A stretch of DNA of 64,000 nt, taken from assembly GCA_028583415.1 (NCBI GenBank), contig CM053272.1, positions 47,906,685 to 47,970,684 on the forward strand, written 5' to 3'. This document shows, piece after piece, positions 1 through 11,501 of the stretch. A program made the translations under genes and the position numbers. The notes under the pieces are model-generated. The model saw only the letters and a program-made list of their open reading frames with translations, was not told the origin of the DNA and did not search any database. This DNA is from Protea cynaroides. Lineage: Eukaryota > Streptophyta > Magnoliopsida > Proteales > Proteaceae. Each line of letters begins with the position of its first letter. Within the stretch, counting starts at the first letter, position 1.

Positions 1-1
1 T

Positions 2-1698
2 ACTTTTAAAGCATATAAACTTGAAGTAGAAAATCAGCTAGATAGAAAAATTAAAAGATTAAGAATTGACAGGGGGACTAAGTATGGCACTTATAGCCTA
101 TCTCAGTTTTGTGAAGAAAATGACATAATTTATGAAACTACTACATTATATCAACTTGAATCCAATGGTGTGGTAGAAAAAAAAAAAAAAAACTTTAAAA
201 GAAATGATGAATTATTTTCTAATTAGTTCAGGTAATATGTAATGGAAAGCTATTTTATCTGCCTGTTATATCCTTAGTAGAATACCTCCCAAAAGATTTG
301 ACTTAGTTTCTTTTGAGCTTTGGCATGAAGGAAACCACCCCTTAATCATTTAAGGGTATGAGGGTGTTTGGCAAAGTTCGGATACTTGAACCTAAGAAAT
401 GGAAATTTGGACCCAAGACTTATGATTGTGTTTTTATAGGATATGCTCAACATAGTGTGGCATATATATTTTTGGTATTAAAATTGGTTGAAAATGTGTT
501 TGATGCTAAAACTATAATTGAATCTCATGATGCTAAATTTTTTGAACATGTGTTTTCAAAATTGAATAATGTTACTCATCATGAGAATCCTGTTATGAAT
601 ACTGACATTAATAAAGAATAAGAATCTAATGAAATGGATACTGAGTCACTAAGGAGAAGTAAAAGACAGAAGAAATCCACTAATCTAGGTGATGACATGT
701 TAATTTATCTTGTGGATAGAGATCCTCTAACTTATCAAGAGACTGTAATATCTCTAGATGCAGTATTCTGGAACGAGGCCATTAAGAGCAAGTTGGATTT
801 TATAATCCAGAATCACGCTTGGGAATTGGTGGACCTTCCACCAAGGACAAAACTTCTAGATACCAAATGGATATTTAAAAAGAAATTAAGGCCCAATGGA
901 TATCTTGAAAAGTTTAAGGCAAGATTAGTAGTAAAAGAATTTAAACAAAAGAAAAAAATAGATTATTTTGATACCTTCTCTCTTGTAGCCTTCTCTCCTA
1001 TAGCTCGTATTGTTACTATAAGAACTCTGTTTGCCATAGCTTCCATTTATAACTTAGTTATTCATCAAATGGATGTTAATTAAAACTGCATTTTTAAATG
1101 AAAATTTAGAAGAAGAAATTTATATTAAACAACTCGAGGGTTGTATAGTGACTGGACCAGAACATAAAGTCTATAAATTAATTAAATCCTTATATGGTTT
1201 AAAACAAGTGCCTAAACAATGACAAAACAAGTGCCTAAACAATGACATGAAAAGCTTGATCAATTATTATTACACAATATATTTATTATCAATAATTCTG
1301 ATAGATGTGTATGTAGTAAGTTCTATAATGGCAAGGGTGTTATTATTGTTCTATTTGTTAATGATATGCTAATTATGGGAACAGTTTTAAATATTGTAAA
1401 CTTAACTAAGAAAGTTCTTATGTCTAAGTTTCATACAAAAGACATAAGAGAAGTTAATGTCATTAAGCATCAAAGTTATTAGGAAAACCAATGAGATAAA
1501 ATTATCTCAAGCACACTATGTAGAAAGTTTTCTAAAGAAGTATGGGTATTATGAGTGCTCTCTAATAAAAACACATTTAGAGGTAGGAAGCCATCTCATA
1601 AAAAATTAAGGTGATTAAAAGGAGTATTCCATGATTATTGGTTCAGTGTTATACTTGATGAACTCTACAAGACCAGATATAGTCTTGGCAGTAGGGAA
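2..1698 (+). pseudogene. Copia E0 pol, integrase and reverse transcriptase part (broken)
   Basis: This is the left part of an old Ty1/copia polyprotein gene that begins before the window. The first 190 bases read as the integrase core in one frame (I-D-R-G-T-K-Y around the second catalytic Asp, S-N-G-V-V-E at the catalytic Glu). A poly-A run then breaks the frame. The integrase tail is at 358-621 and the start of the reverse transcriptase at 634-1083, with T-K-W-I-F-K-K-K and H-Q-M-D-V-N. The Y-G-L-K-Q motif lies near 1195. The YVDD box has decayed to F-V-N-D near 1350. A 23-base tandem duplication (aaaacaagtgcctaaacaatgac, given here as two halves aaaacaagtgcc + taaacaatgac) sits near 1200-1245. 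Reading stops exactly where a CACTA element enters at 1699, and the rest of the gene resumes at 16696. The lineage resembles Tork/TAR by the RNase H part; that is inference. Confidence 0.9.
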
Positions 1699-1711
1699 CA
1701 CTACAAGAATA

Positions 1712-2195
1712 AACATTTTTGGCGACAGAAATTGGTGACGGTATCAAAATTTCCATCGTTAAAAATGATTTTTGGCGATGGTAATTAAGTCTCTGTCATT
1801 AAAAATCATTTTAACCAATGGGATTTAACTTTCCGTGGCAAAAAATCATTTAGACACCAACGGGCTCTAACTTCCCGTGGCTAAAAATCATTATAGCCGA
1901 TGGTATCTAGATTCCCGTGGCCAAAAATCATTTTAGTCAACGGTAGATAGATTCTCGTGGCTAAAAATCATTTTAGTCAATGGTATTAAGATTCTCGTGG
2001 CCATTAAGATTCTCGTGGCCAAAAATCATTTTAGCCAACGTACCTAGATTTCGGTGGCCAAAAATTATTTTAGCCAACGTGATCTAGATTCGTATGACTA
2101 AAAATCATTTAGACACCAAGGGGAATTAAATACCCATATGGCCAAAAATCATTTAGCCCACGAGATCTAAGTTCTCGTGGCCAAACGTAGTCCTA
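1712..2195. repeat. Left subterminal repeat array of the CACTA element
   Basis: About a dozen degenerate copies of a unit of roughly 40-60 bases recur here. Each carries 'ccaaaaatcattttagccaacgg'-like sequence (core AAAATCATTTTAGCCAACG) followed by a 'ttctcgtggc' segment. CACTA elements are known to carry subterminal repeats that bind their TnpA-type protein, so this is a likely binding region. The outermost copies (1716-1780) are closer to 'tttttggcgacgg' and match the style of the right-hand array. Confidence 0.8.
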
Positions 2196-3240
2196 GGGCT
2201 TTATTCTCTACACACAATATCTATTTCCTTATTTTCTCTCTCGATTGTTCTCGCCTACAATTCTCATACTTGCCGTTGCTCTAACTCTCGCCGTCGTCGG
2301 CTCAGCAGCTGTCATCGTCTCAGTTGCCATTGCTGTCGTCATTTTCTTAGCCCTAAATCTCCTTAGTTTCTATTTCATTTGCTCAGAAACCCCCTTAAAC
2401 AGGATTGTTAAGAGAGGTAGGAAACCGATTTTCATAGTGGGTTTGTAACTACTTCTGCATTGATTGAGGAAGTTGAACGGCCTATTTGTGAGATCGGTTG
2501 GAGTTTCTCTGCAATTTTCGCATAGTGCTGGTAAGTTAGTACGCACATCGATGAATCACTGTCTTGAGATTGTTTTTTTTTCTTCTTCGGTTTCTTTGAA
2601 ATTTTGGGCTCCCTTTCTTTCTGATCGTATATGTGTTCAATTGAAAATTTCATGTTTCACTGACTTACGTTTTTCTCTTTCCTTTTCTGTGTTTATGATT
2701 CGCCCTTCCCCCATCCAATCCCTTTTTCTCCATCTTTTTTTTCCCTTCCCATATTATTGTGTGTGTTGAAGTTGGAAGCTTAAGATAACCTCAATTGAAT
2801 TCGTGAGAATCTGGTTTATTTAACCACAACGGAAAATTAGACTGTCATTATTCTTTTTGACCGAGAAATTTCTTATTTATTACTAGATTCCCTTTAGCTG
2901 CTTGTTTATAATGCTTTATTAGGGTTAACCACGCATCTCCAATTCCAAAACCCGACTGGTTTAGAATTCCATCTTACAAATTACAAACTGGTTTTGTTTC
3001 TGTTTATAGGTAGCTGATATGGCTTTTCTATTACTTGTTGGCGGACAAGAGTTTCCCTTTCAGCTACTGAGTTTGCTCTGTGTCTATCCCATCTGCTATT
3101 ATTTTGGTGAGTCACGACCTTCAGATGTATTTTCTCTGTGGTTGGATCTGAAGTCGATTTTCTACGCTATTGCTAGGGTCTCTATGATTTCCATTATATA
3201 TGAATCTTCTACTATTTGATAGTAGATTGAGGCGTAGGTG
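2196..3240. other. Left internal arm of the CACTA element, no gene recognised
   Basis: This pyrimidine-rich stretch looks like the promoter and leader of a plant gene. It has CT-rich tracts, an alanine/valine-rich open stretch near 2245-2448 that lacks an ATG start, and TTTATAG|G-like acceptor-style sequence near 3009. I cannot assign a product. A captured host gene leader is possible, since CACTA elements are known to carry gene fragments, but nothing here proves it. Copia E1 inserted at 3241-3245 (TSD CTCTT). Confidence 0.4.
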
Positions 3241-3245
3241 CTCTT

Positions 3246-5252
3246 TGATGGACCTTGAATGACACTGAGAGGGGGGGGGGGTGAATCAGTGTGAATACTT
3301 TTTTCCTGATATTTCTTTGCTGCCCAAAGCTTATGATGAACAGAACTGCCCCATACACAATCGTATGCAAATCTACCTTACAACCACTCAGTGGCCAGGT
3401 CTACCAGATTTGCACACCCATCCTGCAATTCATTCCATGCACTTCACAAAGTACATAATCAAACAAACCACAACACAGAAAGATTACGTGGTTTACCACC
3501 ACAGTGAGTGATGGCTAATCTACGGAGTAATGCCCAATGGGCTTCGTATTTACTCAATACTCAACTTTTAGCCCTTTACAGGACAAGGATGTTCACCCTA
3601 AATTTTCCCAGCATAAAACTGAGAGAGCGTAACAACGCCAGAATTCAGGCATAAAGCCAGTGTCCAGCACCCACTGAACACACCACAACAAATAATATTT
3701 TTGGGGCTTATAATGATGCCCTACAATTAAATCCCAACCTAGCAAGGCATTCAATATACTTTCTTCTCTTTTTTTCTTTGCCTAATGCTAGCATACATTA
3801 GATTACCATACAATGTAGGCATTCAACATCATCAACCTACTTTAACATACAATGCATTGATTCAATAAACAGTAAGGGAGATGAGAAAATCTCACAACCA
3901 ATTTTTTCTGATAATTGATGATGTTCCTCTTCTTCTGGTAATCAATAAATCCCTTGCCATATGCAATCAAGCTCTTCCAGCCTTCAAGAATACATCAGTG
4001 TATTGGCATCAACAAGAACAGAGATGGAGAATGACTGTCTTCAATTTCCAGAGCAAGAGAAATCCAAAATCCTGAAGTTCTTCCCTCTTTCTTCAAAAAT
4101 TCACTTTCAGATCTGTTTTTCGCGGCCAACTCATTCGCAAACCATTCTCAATTGATAGAGAATGAAAAACCTAACTCGGAGCAATTTGGATCGTCGGATT
4201 TGGCCACCGGATTGCCAAGTTATGAAGAAAACAAGTTCAGCCACTAGAAATATTCCAAATGGAATCTTTTAATTCCATATGGTGCGCCTGCGACGCACAG
4301 TAGCCGCGCCCGCCGTCTGGGTGTCGAAACCTGATTGGCCGAAGAAGGAATCTCTGAAATTGGCCGTTGGATTTCAATCAAAAAGGCGGGATCTTATAGG
4401 ATCCCTTGGATCAGAATAATCCCGTCACCGAAAGTCGGCTTGAACACCATCCGTTAGATTTGGATCGAGCGTACCGCGGCACCGTAGGCGCGCACCACTA
4501 TATCATTGAAAAACATTCATGTGACGCGATACACCATATAAAATTGCGGCTAGCCTATGAAAACAGTCGCGGGAGAATCTGACGACGTCGACTGAGAAAC
4601 ACCATAGCCCGCTTTAACCAGATTCATCGATCTGGAATCTGACATGCATGGCTTCATCTAGGCGGCCGATCTCGCATCTTTTTCTTTCTACTTTTCCAAA
4701 AATACCCCTGTAAACCCAAATAATGGCCTCTGTAACTTTTTCAAGTTTATTAAAATCCTACAGAGATGATTTTCCAGAGAGTTTTTCTCTCCTGGAAAAT
4801 CATCAAACATGTGGTGGATGCGCAGCGGTCATGCGTAAAGAGTCCTGCGCGCGGCATGCGGGAGGGCCAGCGCGTGCGCGGGCCTTGCGGGCAGTGCCAT
4901 GCTGCTGCTTGCAGCTGACAGCTGCTTGCGGGCCTGCTATGCTGCTTGCTGGCCTGCGGTGCTGCTGGCTGGCTAGCCAGCTGTGCTGCTGGCCGGCTAG
5001 TGGTGCTGCTGGCTGGCTAGTGGTGCTCGGCCAGGTTGGCTGTCTAGGTGGCATGCCACCTTGGTGGGTCCCACCTTCTCTCTCCTAGCTCCCACTTTCT
5101 CCTCTCTCTTTCTCTCTCCTCTTTCTCTCTCTTCTAATTCTCTCTCCTCTTTCATGCTTCACAGTATCTGTAACAAAGCCATATCACCTGTAGGATCCGC
5201 AGACACTCTCTCTCATCAACCTTTGCCAACAATTACAATATGTAGGCCAACA
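3246..5252 (-). repeat. 3' LTR of copia E1
   Basis: On the minus strand it starts TGTTGGCCTACATATTG and ends GGTCCATCA, giving the usual TG...CA ends. It is 2007 bases against 1976 for the other copy. The excess lies mainly in a longer G run near 3270 and an extra CT-rich tract near 5110-5150. A GC-rich section at 4840-5060 repeats a gctgctggctggctag-like unit. The two LTRs also differ at scattered single bases. Confidence 0.95.
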
Positions 5253-5264
5253 ATCTCCCCCTTT
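5253..5264 (-). other. Polypurine tract of copia E1
   Basis: On the minus strand it reads AAAGGGGGAGAT and directly precedes the 3' LTR, as expected for the plus-strand primer. Further tracts of the same type (ctccccct on the + strand) lie near 5298, 5428 and 5482 in the 280-base spacer between RNase H and the LTR. The spacer has no coding potential, so no envelope-like gene is present. Confidence 0.9.
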
Positions 5265-5532
5265 GGAATTGTTGGCAACTGCTCAATCCACAGACATTTC
5301 TCCCCCTTTGACAACAAGAACAAAGGGATTTCCCACATAGGAGTGCCCACCACATCTTCCCAATCCTATGGGTGCTCCAAAACATAAACTTATCACCATA
5401 GCAGCACAAAAAAAAATACCAACAGACTCCCCCTGAGTCCTACATATGGAGCAAAAAAAATAGAACAAGCAAACCCTGCTCCCCCTCACTCCAAGCTTCT
5501 CAATGCTTGGGGAAGATTATCACTCCCAATTT

Positions 5533-8500
5533 CTATCTCAAGTAGTCAAACTGATCTCTGGGAAGTGGCTTTGTGAAGATATTTGCAATCTGCTCTGCTG
5601 TAGGAATGAACTCTAACTGAACTTCTCCTTCCAAGACCTTTTCTCTCAAGAAATGATACCGAATGGCTATGTGCTTCGTCCTGGAGTGCATAACTGGATT
5701 TTTTGAGATATTAATAGCACTTGTGTTGTCACAGAACATTGAAATAGGCTTGTCTGACTCAATGCCTAAATCCTTCAACATTTGTTTCATCCACAAAACC
5801 TGTGTACAACAAGAGGTAGTTGTAATGTATTCAGCCTCTGCAGTAGATAATGATACTGATTCATGTTTCTTACTGTGCCAAGCCACTAAATTTCTGCCCA
5901 GATAGAAAGCACCTCCACTAGTGCTCTTCCTATCATCAACACAACCTGCCCAATCTGCATCTGAGTAGGATGACAAAACTAGATCCTTGCTTTTTGCATA
6001 CCAAATACCATACTCCATTATCCCCTTCAGGTATCTGAAGATCCTCTTCACAGCTACCACATGTGTCTCCTTCGGGCTAGCTTGAAATCTAGCTACCATG
6101 CACACAGACTGAAGAATATCTGGTCTAGTAGCAGTTAAGTAGAGAAAACTTTCTATCATTGACCTGTACATAGTATTATCAACTGAGGGAGAGTCATCCT
6201 CTTTACTTAGCTTACAACTTATCATCATTGGAGTGCTCATTGGTGTACAGTCTTCCATTGTGAATTTCTTCAACATTTCCTTCACATATTTGGCATGTGA
6301 TAAAAAGAATCCATTCTTTAATTGGCTGATCTGAAGACCTAAAAAATAAGATAACTCTCCAATCATAGACATCTCAAACTCATCTTGCATTCTCTAAGCA
6401 AAGTCTTGACATAATTCATCCTTTTGGCCTGCAAAGATGATATCATCTACATATACAACCACAACTGTCTGATTGTCATCCATAGATTTAACATACAGAT
6501 TACTATCAACCAAACCTTTCTTGAAACCCAACTTACAGAGATAAGTATCCAGTCTTGAATACCATGCTCTTGGTGCTTGCTTCAACCCATACAATGCTTT
6601 CTTCAGTTTACAAACAAGTGTAGGGTCCTCACTCAGTTGAAATCCATCTGGTTGCTCTATATACACCTCTTCTTCTAAGTCACCATTCAGAAAAGCTGAC
6701 TTGACATCCATCTGATAAACTTTGAAGTTCTTGTGCACTGCAAAAGCAAGAAACATCCTGATAGCTTCTAACCTAGCCACAGGAGCAAATGTTTCTTCAA
6801 AGTCAATGCCCTCAACCTGAGCATATCATTTACAACCTAATCTGGCATTGTTTCTTACAATTTTACCATCTCCATTGAGCTTGTTCCTGTAGACCCATTT
6901 AGTGCCAATAACATTCTTGTCTGTAGGCCTTGGCACCAATTCCCAAGTTTTATTTTTCTCTATTTGATCCAACTCTTCATTCATTGCCTTGAGCCAACTA
7001 GCATCTTCACATGCCTCTGCAACTGATTTTGGTTCAATATGAGATAGTAAGGAAAACATTTGTTTTGGTTGTCTCACCTTTCTTGTTTGCATACCAACAG
7101 ATGGATCACCAAGAATTAATTGCTCATGATGATTATTTTTTACCCTTCTTGAGCCGCTTTTATTCTGCCTATCTGCCTCTGAATCAGACTGCTCTTCTCT
7201 TTCTTCTGTCTCAACCACAGCTCTTTGTCTTGGCACAATTGTAACATCCTGCTCCTTTTCTGTTTCATTGTCATTCTGATCAGTGTCCAGGTCTTCAAAA
7301 ATAGGAACTTCATTATTTGATCCTGTAAGAGAATTCTTGTGCTCATCAACTCTCACATCTACACTTTCAACAATTTTACCAAGTTTTTTATTGTAGCATT
7401 TGTAAGCTTTGCTAGAAGTAGAGTAGCCAAGAAATATTCCTTCATCAGCCCTATCATCAAACTTCCCTAGACCATGACTAGTGTTCTTGATATAACACTT
7501 ACTACCAAACACTTTGAAGTGCTTTGTTGTGGCCTTCTTACCAAACCATAGTTCATAGGGTGTCTTGTCTTCATGTGGCCTCAACATACACCTATTCTGA
7601 ACATATATTGATGTATGCACTGCTTCTCTCCAGAATTTATTTCCCATGTCATTTTCAGTTAACATAGTCCTGGCCATCTCTTGAACAGTTCTATTCTTCC
7701 TTTCTGCAACACCATTTTGCTGTGGTGTTCTAGGTGCTGAAGTCTGTCTCTTAATGCCATTCTCAGAACAATATTCAGCAAAGTCAATCCAGGTGTACTC
7801 TCCTCCCCTGTCAGATCTCAGACACTTGATTTTCTTCCCTGTCTCATTTTCAACTTGAGTCTTGAAGATTTTGAATCTAGCCAAAGCTTCTGACTTATGT
7901 TTCAGAAACATTACCCAAGTCATTCTAGAGTAGTCATCTATAAAAAGAATGAAGTACCTTTCTCCTGCAATGCTTTGTGTTCTCACTGGCCCACATAAAT
8001 CTGTATGAATTATCTCCAATGGTTGAGTAGTGTGGTATTCCTTAGGCTTGAATGATGTTCTTGTCTGCTTCCCCTTCTGACAAGATGCACAGATATCATT
8101 GGAAGGCTTTTTCAATGAAGGAATGTCTCTCACAGCATTTTTGTTAGATATTTTGGATAGATATTCAAAACCAATATGTCCCAATCTTCTATGCCATAGC
8201 CATGTTTTCTCTTCTTGACTCATCATACAATTCTCTTCGAACTCTTCAGACAGAATATAGAGATTTCTAAAAGTTCTTTTTCCTGATGCCATCAACTTTT
8301 CACTGTCAAACTTTCGGATCTCACATCCTTGATCATTAAAAATCACTTTGTGACCCCTATCACAAATCTGGCTGACACTCAATAAGTTATGTTTCAAACC
8401 TGAAACATAGAGAACATCATGAGATTTTATATTTCCATTAATGAGACTGATGCTTCCCTTTCCAACTATCTTGGCACCATCATTGTTGCCAAATTTAACT

Positions 8501-9954
8501 GAACCTCCTTCATAACTCTGAAGCTTCTGAAGTCTTTTACTGTCTCTAGTCATGTGACTAGAACACCCACTGTCAAGAATCCATGGTGTAGAGTTGTCTT
8601 GTGCTTTAAAAGCTGTCTGCACAACCAAAGAGCTGTCTCTTTCTGTTCTGTCCCTCTGAACCCAAACTTTCTTCTGTGGTGATGCCTTATCAACATGTTT
8701 CTGTCTTGGAGCCTCTCTTCTTGTTCTGCTATGCTGTCTCTGTAAATGTGACATAGAGGGAAAAATAGTTCTACAGTTCCTTGCTACATGTCCAAAGTTA
8801 TTACAATTGTAACACTCTACAAAGTTCTCTTCAAGGGGAGCAAATTGATTTCTACTTTCAAATTTTACATCTCTCATGTTAAATTTGCAAGTAGTAATTT
8901 TATGTCCAAAATTATTGCATCTGTAGCAGTAACCCTGAAAATAAGGTCTTGACCTTGCAGTTTCCATGTATCTCATCTGTCTTTGTGGTGCACTGGGATA
9001 GTTTTCTCTGTAGAAATTATCATACTCCATTCTCTTTCTTTGCCATGTATTTTGTCTTGGCCTTGCATAGTTAGTCTTAGGAAGAGAAATTTTGTTTCCA
9101 CTTTGACAATGAACTATAGGGTCCTTACCCTTTTCATTTTCCTTCACAAAAGATATGGGCTCTTTTCCCTTTGAACTTGCAATTTTTGATGTCTGTCCTT
9201 TATCAAAACCAAGACCAAACTTGATGTGGGAAGGTCTTTGAGCATTGATAATCCTGTCAAGCTTGTTACTATTAGGATGCACTGAAGTAGACTTATTTAA
9301 TTCTTCATGTTGAGATAATTTTTGTTGTCTCTCAACCTCTTCTTTTTCATACTCTGCTACTTTTGTCTTGAGAAGAGTAAACTCATTTTTAAATTCTTCA
9401 AATCGTTCAACCATATGAAGTTGTTCTTCAAGTTGAACTTTCGTACTTGCATTCTCATTTAACACCATGGAGTAATCTACAGATGCCTGTTTAAGCTGAG
9501 TATTGAGATTTTCTATAATTTTCTTGGACTCTTCATATTGAGCTTTCAGATCTTGAATTACTTGCTTGTGCTTTTTGACTTCTTGAGAGGCAAGCTTGTT
9601 ATGCTTTCTTTTCTTCTTAAGCTCCTTCATGGCTGCAACAAGTTCTTCCTCAAAATTTATCTCATCCTCTTCATCACTGCTTGAAAAATTATCTTCCTTG
9701 TCTCTCTCTTCATCACCACTTAAGATAGAATTCATAATTTTTCCTTTATCTGTGATCTTCTCTTGAGCTTCAATGTAAACCATAAACAAAGCCTCACTAG
9801 GCTCATCTTCAGAGATTTCATCAGAGTCATCATCTGGAAGTTTCAGTGCTTCTTTTATAGATAAGACTCCTTTTGCTAGACTTGTTTTTCTTGAAGTTAT
9901 AATTTTTCTTTCCTTTAAAGTTGCTTTTTCTGTCTTCTTCATCATCACTGTCAA
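5533..9954 (-). pseudogene. Copia E1 gag C-terminal part and pol (protease, integrase, RT, RNase H)
   Basis: One frame runs through the whole segment with only two stops: TGA at 6826-6828 at the RT entry and TAG at 6391-6393 just after the YVDD region. The first 1042 residues hold a Lys/Glu-rich coiled coil (about 100-220), CCHC knuckles CYRCNNFGHKITTC (343-356) and CYNCNNFGHVARNC (381-394), and the protease D-S-G (461-463). The integrase zinc site is H588, H593, C622, C625, with catalytic D652, D715 and E751 (35 residues between the last two). After the first stop come V-A-R-L-E-A-I-R, Y-G-L-K-Q-A-P-R-A-W and Y-V-D-D-I-I-F. RNase H (5533-6390) has S-D-A-D-W, A-E-A-E-Y and F-C-D-N-T. The protein would copy element RNA into DNA and insert it in the nucleus. 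Few defects suggest recent loss of function. Confidence 0.95.
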
Positions 9955-11422
9955 ACTTACTCTTCATGGGGCATTTTGCAGCAAAATATCCAACCTTGCC
10001 ACAGTTGAAACATTTGAAAGGAAGCTTATTCTTGTATTTACCTGTGCCCTTCTTCAATTTTCTAGTGAAATGAGCTGTGGCTTCATCTTCACTTTCTTCC
10101 TCATTTTATTTTTCAGAAATCTTCAGCTTCTTCATAGCCTGGAAAGCAACCTGTTTATCACCAGTGGTTCCTGGATCAATCTTCATCTCAAAAGCTGTTA
10201 AAGCTCCATTAATTTCATCAATAGTAACCTGTTCCAAGTCCTTGGTTTCTTCAAGAGCAGATACCTTTGACTCAAATTTTGGGGTGAGAGACCTCAAAAT
10301 CTTCTGACAAACAATATGACCTTTCAAATCTTCACCAAGTCCTCTAATAGAATTGACCACTTCATTAACCATGTTCATGTATTGATCAATGGTCTCATCT
10401 TCATTCATCTTCAGATTCTCAAACTGACCTCTGAATGTCTGTAGCTTGACAGTCTTGATTTTCTTATCTCCTTCATATAAGGGTGTCAACGGGCCGGTCT
10501 GGGCCGGTTTCGGTCCAGGCTGAACCGGTGTCGGGTTTTATAAGCCCAGCCCAAAACATGTCCATTAAGAGTTCGGGCTGGGGTGGGCTGCGCTGGACAC
10601 AATAAGTAACGGGCTGGTCCAGTGTCGGTTTGATATCAGGCTGGGTTTATTGAGGTGATTTCGGGTTGGTTTGGTCCGGATCGGGTTTATCGGGCTTATC
10701 GGGCCTCTTTTATATGTAAACTAGTCTATTTTACTATTTCTATCTATAAAATTAGCATTATTCCTTCAATATGTATGTAATTTAATAAACTATAACAATT
10801 AACATAATCTTTTCAACTATAGATTCAAATAATCTTCTAGATCATGAAGTAAACTCTAATAGTGTAACACAATCTATTAAAATTTAAAACCATTAAAATT
10901 AAGAAATTGGGCCCGAACGGACCTTACCGGTGTTCGGGTTGGGTTTTATCGGTTTGGGCTAATTCGGGCTTCTTAACAGACCGGTCCGGTTTGGTTTCGG
11001 TTTGGGCTTAAACGATGTCGGCTTTACAAGCTCAGACCAAAACCTGTCCATTAAGGCTCGGTCCGGTCTGGGTTCGGGTTATATCGGGCTGGCTCGGTCC
11101 GTGTTACTGGGCCGGGCCCAGTTTTGAAACCCTTACCTTCATAGATGTTTATTAGTCTATCCCAGACTTTCTTTGCAGTCTTGCAATCCATGACCTTGGA
11201 CAATTCACTGTTGGTCAGACCACCTTGAATGGCATTGAGTGCCTTTCTGTTATTTTCAAAATTCTTTTTGTCTATAGCACTAGGAGCAATTGTATCATGT
11301 GGAGTGTAGCCAAATTCAACTGCTGCCCAAACATCAAATCCAAGTGATCCCACATATATCTCCATTCTCCTTTTTTAAAAAACAAAGTTTGTCCCATCGA
11401 ACAATGGGGGTTTATGTGAACC
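9830..11422 (-). pseudogene. Copia E1 gag, N-terminal part (broken)
   Basis: The capsid reading begins near 11422 with P-P-L-F-D-G-T-N-F-V-F, then a TAA where Trp is expected, then K-R-R-M-E-I-Y-V-G-S-L. It continues to D-R-L-I-N-I-Y-E-G, where a 658-base hAT-type element is inserted (10478-11135). It resumes in the same frame past the duplicated Y-E-G codons to about 10106, where there is a second stop. The first zinc knuckle CFNCGKVGYFAAKC lies just beyond (about 10000). Near 9865 the frame shifts into that of the downstream pol reading. I see no clear start codon. Gag would form the particle that packages element RNA. Confidence 0.9.
10478..11135. mobile_element. Non-autonomous hAT-type element inside E1 gag
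   Basis: The ends read TAAGGGTGTCAACGGGCC and, on the other strand, TAAGGGTTTCAAAACTGG. The 8-bp TSD CCTTCATA lies at 10470-10477 and 11136-11143; 8 bp is the hAT size. Both arms are rich in ggccgg/ggttcggg sequence and the middle (10720-10900) is AT-rich. There is no transposase. It entered codons for the capsid, adding 666 bases (222 codons) including the duplication, so the frame on each side is unchanged. Confidence 0.9.
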
Positions 11423-11487
11423 TTCCCCTGGTGCAATTGCTACCCTCTGATCTCTCAGATGCTGATTTAGCTTTCACTGAGCCTGGT

Positions 11488-11499
11488 GCTCTGATACCA
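11488..11499 (-). other. Primer binding site of copia E1
   Basis: On the minus strand this reads TGGTATCAGAGC, complementary to the 3' end of plant initiator tRNA-Met. It lies two bases inside the 5' LTR. It fixes the element's orientation. Confidence 0.95.
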
Positions 11500-11501
11500 A
11501 T

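Noticed and set aside
2245..2448. Hydrophobic open stretch that looks like a membrane protein
   Set aside because: It has no ATG start (it opens at TTG), lies in a pyrimidine-rich leader-like region and has no family resemblance.
4723..5088. Cys/Ala-rich open stretch in the E1 LTR, also present at 12976-13341
   Set aside because: It comes from the repeated gctgctggc-type sequence of the LTR and is present in both LTR copies with frame differences; no reason to call it a gene.
9830..9954. Overlap of gag and pol frames in E1 as programmed frameshifting
   Set aside because: The overlap looks like a single indel after death; SIRE-like elements usually have gag and pol in one frame.
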